In this document: one piece after another, positions 6,821 through 10,138 of the stretch | Numbering within the stretch: position 1 is the first letter of the stretch | How the letters are laid out: every line of letters begins with the position of its first letter | Source: Pseudolabrys sp. | GTDB taxonomy: Bacteria; Pseudomonadota; Alphaproteobacteria; Rhizobiales; Xanthobacteraceae | Length of the DNA: 10,138 nucleotides | Direction of reading: 5' to 3' | Assembly: GCA_019246455.1 (NCBI GenBank) | Contig: JAFAQJ010000197.1 | Coordinates: forward strand, 1-10,138 | Position numbers and translations under genes: made by a program | The notes under the pieces: model-generated | The model's database searches: none | What the model was told of the DNA's origin: nothing | The model's input: only the letters and a program-made list of their open reading frames with translations

Positions 6821-7807
6821 TTAGCTCAGCGCGACGTTCACCGAAGATTCCGGCAACTCGATGCCGAAGCAGCGTTGATAGAACTCGGCGACGATCGGCC
6901 GTTCGAGCTCGTCGCATTTGTTGAGGAAGGTGAGCCGGAACGCGAAGCCGATGTCGTTGAAGATTTCGGCGTTCTCCGCCCAGGTGATCACCGTGCGCGG
7001 GCTCATCACGGTCGAGATGTCGCCGTTTATGAAGGCGTTGCGCGTGAGATCGGCGACCCGCACCATCTTCGAGACGATGTCGCGGCCCTGCTCGTTGCGA
7101 TAATGCTTGGCCTTGGCCTGGACGATCTCGACCTCGTTGTCGTGCGGCAGATAGTTCAACGTGGTCACGATCGACCAGCGGTCCATCTGTGCCTGGTTGA
7201 TCTGCTGCGTGCCATGATAGAGGCCCGACGTGTCGCCCAGGCCAACCGTGTTGGCGGTCGCGAACAGGCGGAACGCCGGATGCGGCTTGATCACGCGCGA
7301 CTGGTCGAGCAGCGTCAGACGGCCGGAGGATTCCAGCACGCGCTGGATCACGAACATCACGTCCGGGCGCCCGGCGTCGTATTCGTCGAAGCACAGCGCG
7401 ACATTGTGCTGATAGGCCCACGGCAAGATGCCGTCGCGAAATTCGGTGATCTGCTTCCCGTCCTTGAGGACGATGGCGTCTTTGCCGACTAGATCGATAC
7501 GGCTGATGTGGCTGTCGAGGTTGACGCGTACCATCGGCCAGTTCAGCCGCGCCGCGACCTGCTCGATGTGGGTCGACTTGCCGGTGCCGTGATAACCTGT
7601 GACGATGACGCGGCGGTTCTTGGCGAAACCGGCGAGGATCGCGATCGTGGTCGGCTTGTCGAAGCGGTAATCGGGATCGACGTCCGGCACGTGCTCGCCG
7701 CCTTCGGAATAGGCCGGCACTTCCAAATCGCTGTCGATGCCGAACACCTGCCGCACCGACACTTTCATGTCGGGCAGGCGATCGGTGTCTTGAACTGCGG
7801 CAGTCAT
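6821..7807 (-). CDS. cobS: Aerobic cobaltochelatase AAA+ ATPase subunit CobS
   Basis: CobS is the ATPase of the CobNST chelatase: it forms a hexameric AAA+ ring of the MoxR/BchI kind and drives cobalt insertion by CobN. The 328-residue protein has Walker [10 protein letters not shown] (residues 71-79), Walker B ALCFDEYD (137-144), and a sensor-1-like [14 protein letters not shown] about 70 residues later. The N-terminal [12 protein letters not shown] is conserved in rhizobial CobS. An in-frame ATG lies 26 codons farther up (7885), but that extension is atypical in composition. I choose ATG 7807 because GGAGG (7816-7812) sits 4 bases in front of it and the family starts there. cobT follows at 27 bases. 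cobN is expected elsewhere in the genome. Confidence 0.96.
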   Translation of the reverse strand: MTAAVQDTDRLPDMKVSVRQVFGIDSDLEVPAYSEGGEHVPDVDPDYRFDKPTTIAILAGFAKNRRVIVTGYHGTGKSTHIEQVAARLNWPMVRVNLDSHISRIDLVGKDAIVLKDGKQITEFRDGILPWAYQHNVALCFDEYDAGRPDVMFVIQRVLESSGRLTLLDQSRVIKPHPAFRLFATANTVGLGDTSGLYHGTQQINQAQMDRWSIVTTLNYLPHDNEVEIVQAKAKHYRNEQGRDIVSKMVRVADLTRNAFINGDISTVMSPRTVITWAENAEIFNDIGFAFRLTFLNKCDELERPIVAEFYQRCFGIELPESSVNVALS

Positions 7808-8021
7808 TGAGCCTCCGGGGCTTCGGAAATTCCCGAAACCGTGAGCGGTACTGGGAAAAAACGGATGGGATTGAATCGGGTCCAACTTAGCAGAAGGCGG
7901 AAACGTGAAAAACCCGGCCTTCGGTCATGCACCGATCAATGTTTTCAATAAGATAGGAAGGTGCAGGCCTGTCTGTAAGGCATAGCGGCAATGAGAAGCG
8001 CCGCGGTTCCAGCCAATCCGT
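7808..8021 (-). promoter_or_regulatory. Leader and promoter region of the cobS-cobT operon
   Basis: These 214 bases lie between the J-domain gene stop and the cobS start. The best promoter-like pair on the minus strand is TTACAG (7978-7973), then 17 bases and TATCTT (7955-7950); it would give a leader of about 136 bases. Close to the ribosome site is a dyad, TTCGG-AAATTC-CCGAA (7822-7837), and next to it ACCG-TGAG-CGGT (7838-7849); either could form a small hairpin in the leader. Another dyad, TCGGT-CATGC-ACCGA, lies at 7921-7935, with T5 on the minus strand at 7912-7908; it may be a poor terminator of the J-domain gene. I see no B12-box-like cobalamin riboswitch core. Confidence 0.35.
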
Positions 8022-8627
8022 TCAGCTAAAGCCCGGCAGCGACTTCAGATAATTGTAGGCCTGGATGATCTCGACGAGGCGATCCTCCGACGAGCGATCG
8101 CCGCCATTGGCGTCAGGATGATGACGCTTCACCAGTTCCTTGAAGCGCGACTTGATTTCGAGCGTCGCGGCCCCCGCCTCAAGGCCAAGTGTCTCGAGCG
8201 CCTTGCGCTCAGCGTTGCGCACGATGCGCTGCTCCGGCTTGTGATCGGGATCTGGCCCGCCGCGACCGCCGAGCTCGTGGAACATGTGGAAGGGATCCGC
8301 CGCGCCGCCGAGATCGGGACGGCCAGCGCCGCGCTTGCCAGTGCCCATCTTCCAGGTTGGGCGGTGGCCGGTCAGCGCGTCTTTCTGATAGGCGAGCACG
8401 GCGTCATCGGTCATGCCCGAGAAGAAATTATAGTTCTGGTTGTATTCGCGCACATGCTCGATGCAGAAATTCCAATAATCCTTTTCCTTTCCGCGGCCCT
8501 TCGGCGCGCGGTGGCCCGCTTCATTCTTGCAGCCTGACCATTGACAGCGCGGCCCGGGCTTTTTCGGGCGGCGATCGTTCTCCGGCTTGATCCGGATTTT
8601 ATCGAACAGAGGCGAGTCGAATTTCAT
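8022..8627 (-). CDS. J-domain (DnaJ-like) co-chaperone with N-terminal Cys/His cluster
   Basis: The 201-residue protein has its J domain at the C-terminus (about residues 138-200): LETLGLEAGAATLEIKSRF forms helices I-II, HPD is at residues 170-172, and EIIQAYNYLKSL is helix III. J domains stimulate the ATPase of Hsp70 (DnaK) and pass it clients, so this is probably a cytoplasmic DnaK partner. It is not DnaJ itself: there is no G/F-rich linker after the J domain and no four-repeat zinc domain. The N-terminal region has C28-X4-C33, H39 and C55-X2-H58, spaced so that they could bind one zinc. The middle (about 88-135) is Gly/Pro-rich. This J-domain protein type, placed beside cobS and opposite bolA, is common in rhizobia. 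No ribosome site is apparent before the ATG. Confidence 0.85.
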   Translation of the reverse strand: MKFDSPLFDKIRIKPENDRRPKKPGPRCQWSGCKNEAGHRAPKGRGKEKDYWNFCIEHVREYNQNYNFFSGMTDDAVLAYQKDALTGHRPTWKMGTGKRGAGRPDLGGAADPFHMFHELGGRGGPDPDHKPEQRIVRNAERKALETLGLEAGAATLEIKSRFKELVKRHHPDANGGDRSSEDRLVEIIQAYNYLKSLPGFS

Positions 8628-8715
8628 GACCGAACATTATGCGGAGAGGACAAGGCCGCGCGCAAGCGAAATCCTGTTGTTGACGCCGCCGCGATCATCC
8701 CGTTAAGCGGACGTT
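8628..8715. promoter_or_regulatory. Divergent promoter gap between J-domain gene and bolA
   Basis: Both genes must start from these 88 bases. On the minus strand CATAAT (8641-8636) lies 8 bases from the J-domain ATG, with TTGCGC 18 bases upstream. On the plus strand TTGACG (8680-8685) precedes TTAAGC (8703-8708) at 17 bases, just before the bolA ATG. Neither start codon has a good ribosome site, so one or both messages may be leaderless or nearly so. The bolA -10 is poor. Confidence 0.35.
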
Positions 8716-8985
8716 ATGCGTACAGAAGATGTCATTACCAAGAAGTTGAACGAGGCTTTTGCGCCCGACAGCCTCAAAGTGGTCGATGAGTCCCATCTGC
8801 ATGCGGGCCATGCCGGTCATCGTCCGGGCGGGCAGACGCACTATCGCGTTTATATTGTGTCACCGCAGTTCAAAGGGAAGAGCCGGCTCGAACGCCACCG
8901 CATGGTCAACGCCGCGCTGGCAAGCGAGCTTGCGGGCGGCGTCCACGCGCTCGCGATCCACGCCAGCGCGCCGGGCGAAAGCTAG
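8716..8985 (+). CDS. bolA: BolA-family protein
   Basis: The 89-residue protein is a compact BolA domain: DSLKVVDESHLHAGHAGH (residues 18-35), THYRVYIVS (41-49), then GKSRLERHRMVNAAL (54-68) and a C-terminal VHALAIHA with the conserved His82. BolA proteins pair with monothiol glutaredoxins to handle Fe-S clusters and iron; the His residues in the loop near 27-35 and His82 are the likely cluster-side ligands. By family some members also bind DNA. No glutaredoxin gene is in this window. The ATG at 8716 matches the family start, but the ribosome site is weak. bolA diverges from the J-domain gene and converges on the CorC-like gene, sharing three bases of stop codon with it (CTAG at 8982-8985). 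Confidence 0.93.
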   Translation: MRTEDVITKKLNEAFAPDSLKVVDESHLHAGHAGHRPGGQTHYRVYIVSPQFKGKSRLERHRMVNAALASELAGGVHALAIHASAPGES

Positions 8986-10138
8986 GCGCTAACTTTTTTC
9001 TTCGGCAGCGGCTGAATGCGCAACGCCGTGATCCGGTTGCGCGTCTTGCGCAGCACGCGAATCCGAAAGCCGTGGAACGTGAAGCTCTGCCCCGCTTCCG
9101 GGATCGAGCGCGCTTCGTGGATCACGAGGCCCGCCACCGTGGTCGCCTCGCTGTCCGGAAGATTCCACTCCATCACGCGATTGAGGTCGCGGATCGGCAC
9201 CGCGCCGTCGACATTGACCGAGCCGTCCGGCTGACGCCGCACGCCCGGCATCGCGACGTCGTGCTCGTCGGTGATGTCGCCGACGATCTCTTCGAGAATG
9301 TCTTCGAGCGTGACGAGACCCTCAACCTCGCCATACTCGTCGACCACCAGCGCGAACGGCGTCTTGCGGCGCCGGAACGCCTTGAGCTGTTCCGAGACCG
9401 GCCGCGTATCCGGTACGAACCACGGCGGCGCCATCAGCCCCGCAATGTCGACCTTGGTCGCATCGCCATCGACCGCATGTAGCGCGCGCAGCAGGTCCTT
9501 GACGTGGAGGATGCCGACGATGTTCTCAGGCTTGTCGCGCCACATCGGCAGCCGCGTCACTGGCGAGGCGATCACCGCGTTGACGATTTCCTCGGGCGTG
9601 TCGTCGGCGCAGATCGTGATCATCTTGGTCCGATGGACCATGACGTCCGATACTTCGAGCTCGCGCAGATCGAGCACGCCCCCGAACATGTCGCGGTCGA
9701 GTTTCTCGACGCCGCCCTCGCGATGCAGGAGATCGACCGCGCCGCGCAATTCCTCGTGCGCGGATAATACCGACTGATCCTCGCCCACCACGATGCCGAA
9801 CGGCCGCAGCAGCGCGCGCACCAGCGCCTCGATCGCCATCAGGATCGGACCAAGAAGCTTAACTACCCATTGCATTGGCCGCGATACCGCGATTGCGATA
9901 CGGTCCGGCGCGTTGAAGGCGGCGGTTTTCGGCAGCACCTCGGCGAACACGACAACGACGACGGTCATCAGCGCGGTTGCATAGACCACGCCAGCGCTGC
10001 CGAACCAAGTCAGCAAAACCCCGGTGGCAAGCGAGGACGCCGCAATGTTGACGGCGTTATTGCCCAGGAGGAGCGCGCCGATCAGCCGCTCGCGCTGCTC
10101 CAGCAGACGATTGACGATGCCGGCGCGGCGATTACCGT
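8982..10138 (-). CDS. CorC/HlyC (CNNM-like) CBS-domain membrane protein, N-terminus cut by window edge
   Basis: The frame is open from the right edge to the stop at 8984-8982, giving 384 residues; the true start lies beyond 10138. The order is typical of the CNNM/CorC family, often labelled hemolysin: the end of a DUF21 transmembrane domain (GALLLGNNAVNIAASSLAT, then the hydrophobic VVYATALMTVVVVVFAEVLPK), a CBS pair starting at VSDVMVHRTKM, with GILHVKDLLRAL and the CBS2 signature EGLVTLEDILEEIVGDI, and a C-terminal CorC_HlyC domain (DGSVNVDGAVPIRDLNRVM onward). It sits in the inner membrane; related proteins export Mg2+ or Co2+ and regulate transport through the CBS pair. The hemolysin name is historical. 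An in-frame TTG at 10016 is internal and is not the start. In relatives aroB/aroK often lie upstream, which I cannot see here. Confidence 0.93.
   Translation of the reverse strand, partial: GNRRAGIVNRLLEQRERLIGALLLGNNAVNIAASSLATGVLLTWFGSAGVVYATALMTVVVVVFAEVLPKTAAFNAPDRIAIAVSRPMQWVVKLLGPILMAIEALVRALLRPFGIVVGEDQSVLSAHEELRGAVDLLHREGGVEKLDRDMFGGVLDLRELEVSDVMVHRTKMITICADDTPEEIVNAVIASPVTRLPMWRDKPENIVGILHVKDLLRALHAVDGDATKVDIAGLMAPPWFVPDTRPVSEQLKAFRRRKTPFALVVDEYGEVEGLVTLEDILEEIVGDITDEHDVAMPGVRRQPDGSVNVDGAVPIRDLNRVMEWNLPDSEATTVAGLVIHEARSIPEAGQSFTFHGFRIRVLRKTRNRITALRIQPLPKKKVSA

Noticed and set aside
6798..7421. Minus-strand 207-codon frame overlapping cobS in another frame, and the 227-codon plus-strand frame over the same stretch
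   Set aside because: Both are shadow frames of cobS, which has full Walker motifs.
7808..7885. Extended N-terminus of CobS starting at ATG 7885
   Set aside because: The added 26 residues are unlike the family, and GGAGG supports the start at 7807.
7808..8021. Possible cobalamin riboswitch upstream of cobS
   Set aside because: I looked for the conserved B12-box-like core and peripheral stems on the minus strand and found nothing convincing; only small unrelated dyads are present.
8965..8999. Intrinsic terminator for bolA with T6 at 8994-8999
   Set aside because: The stem is only five pairs with a 16-base loop, and the T-run is explained by lysine codons of the opposite gene. Kept as a note, not as a feature.

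Overview
The window reads as chromosomal core DNA of an alphaproteobacterium in the Hyphomicrobiales (Rhizobiales), most like the Bradyrhizobium/Rhodopseudomonas/Xanthobacteraceae branch. The grounds are high GC with matching codon use in every gene, cobaltochelatase genes cobS-cobT (the aerobic, CobNST type), a Suv3-like helicase, a rhizobial-type L28 protein, and the divergent J-domain/bolA pair beside a CorC-type CBS protein. The genus call is inference from family resemblance. I see no insertion sequence, phage gene, CRISPR array, tRNA or rRNA.

Layout, left to right. Bases 1-1949 (-) hold most of a Suv3-like ATP-dependent helicase whose C-terminus lies beyond the left edge. A 291-base gap rich in inverted repeats (1950-2240) separates it from an exported DUF3108 protein (2241-3071, -). 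A divergent promoter region (3072-3317) then drives rpmB (3318-3602, +), with a clear sigma70-type promoter and a short hairpin in the leader. A small secreted six-cysteine protein follows (3675-3869, +). It meets head-on, with directly abutting stop codons, an operon on the minus strand read as cobS (7807-6821), cobT (6793-4898) and an esterase/phytase-like exported protein (4901-3870). Left of a 214-base leader region, this operon supplies two of the three subunits of cobalt insertion in aerobic B12 synthesis; cobN is not in the window. A J-domain protein (8627-8022, -) and bolA (8716-8985, +) diverge from an 88-base gap. bolA converges on a CorC/HlyC-like membrane protein (10138-8982, -) whose N-terminus is cut by the right edge, and the two stop codons share three bases.

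The window is mostly ordinary housekeeping sequence, and I do not see a convincing new multi-gene system. The points worth a second look are the twin-CX3C secreted mini-protein, the structured helicase/DUF3108 gap, the rpmB leader hairpin, the unexplained coupling of a phytase-like exported protein to cobT, a J-domain protein with an N-terminal Cys/His cluster, and two convergent gene pairs with no space between them.
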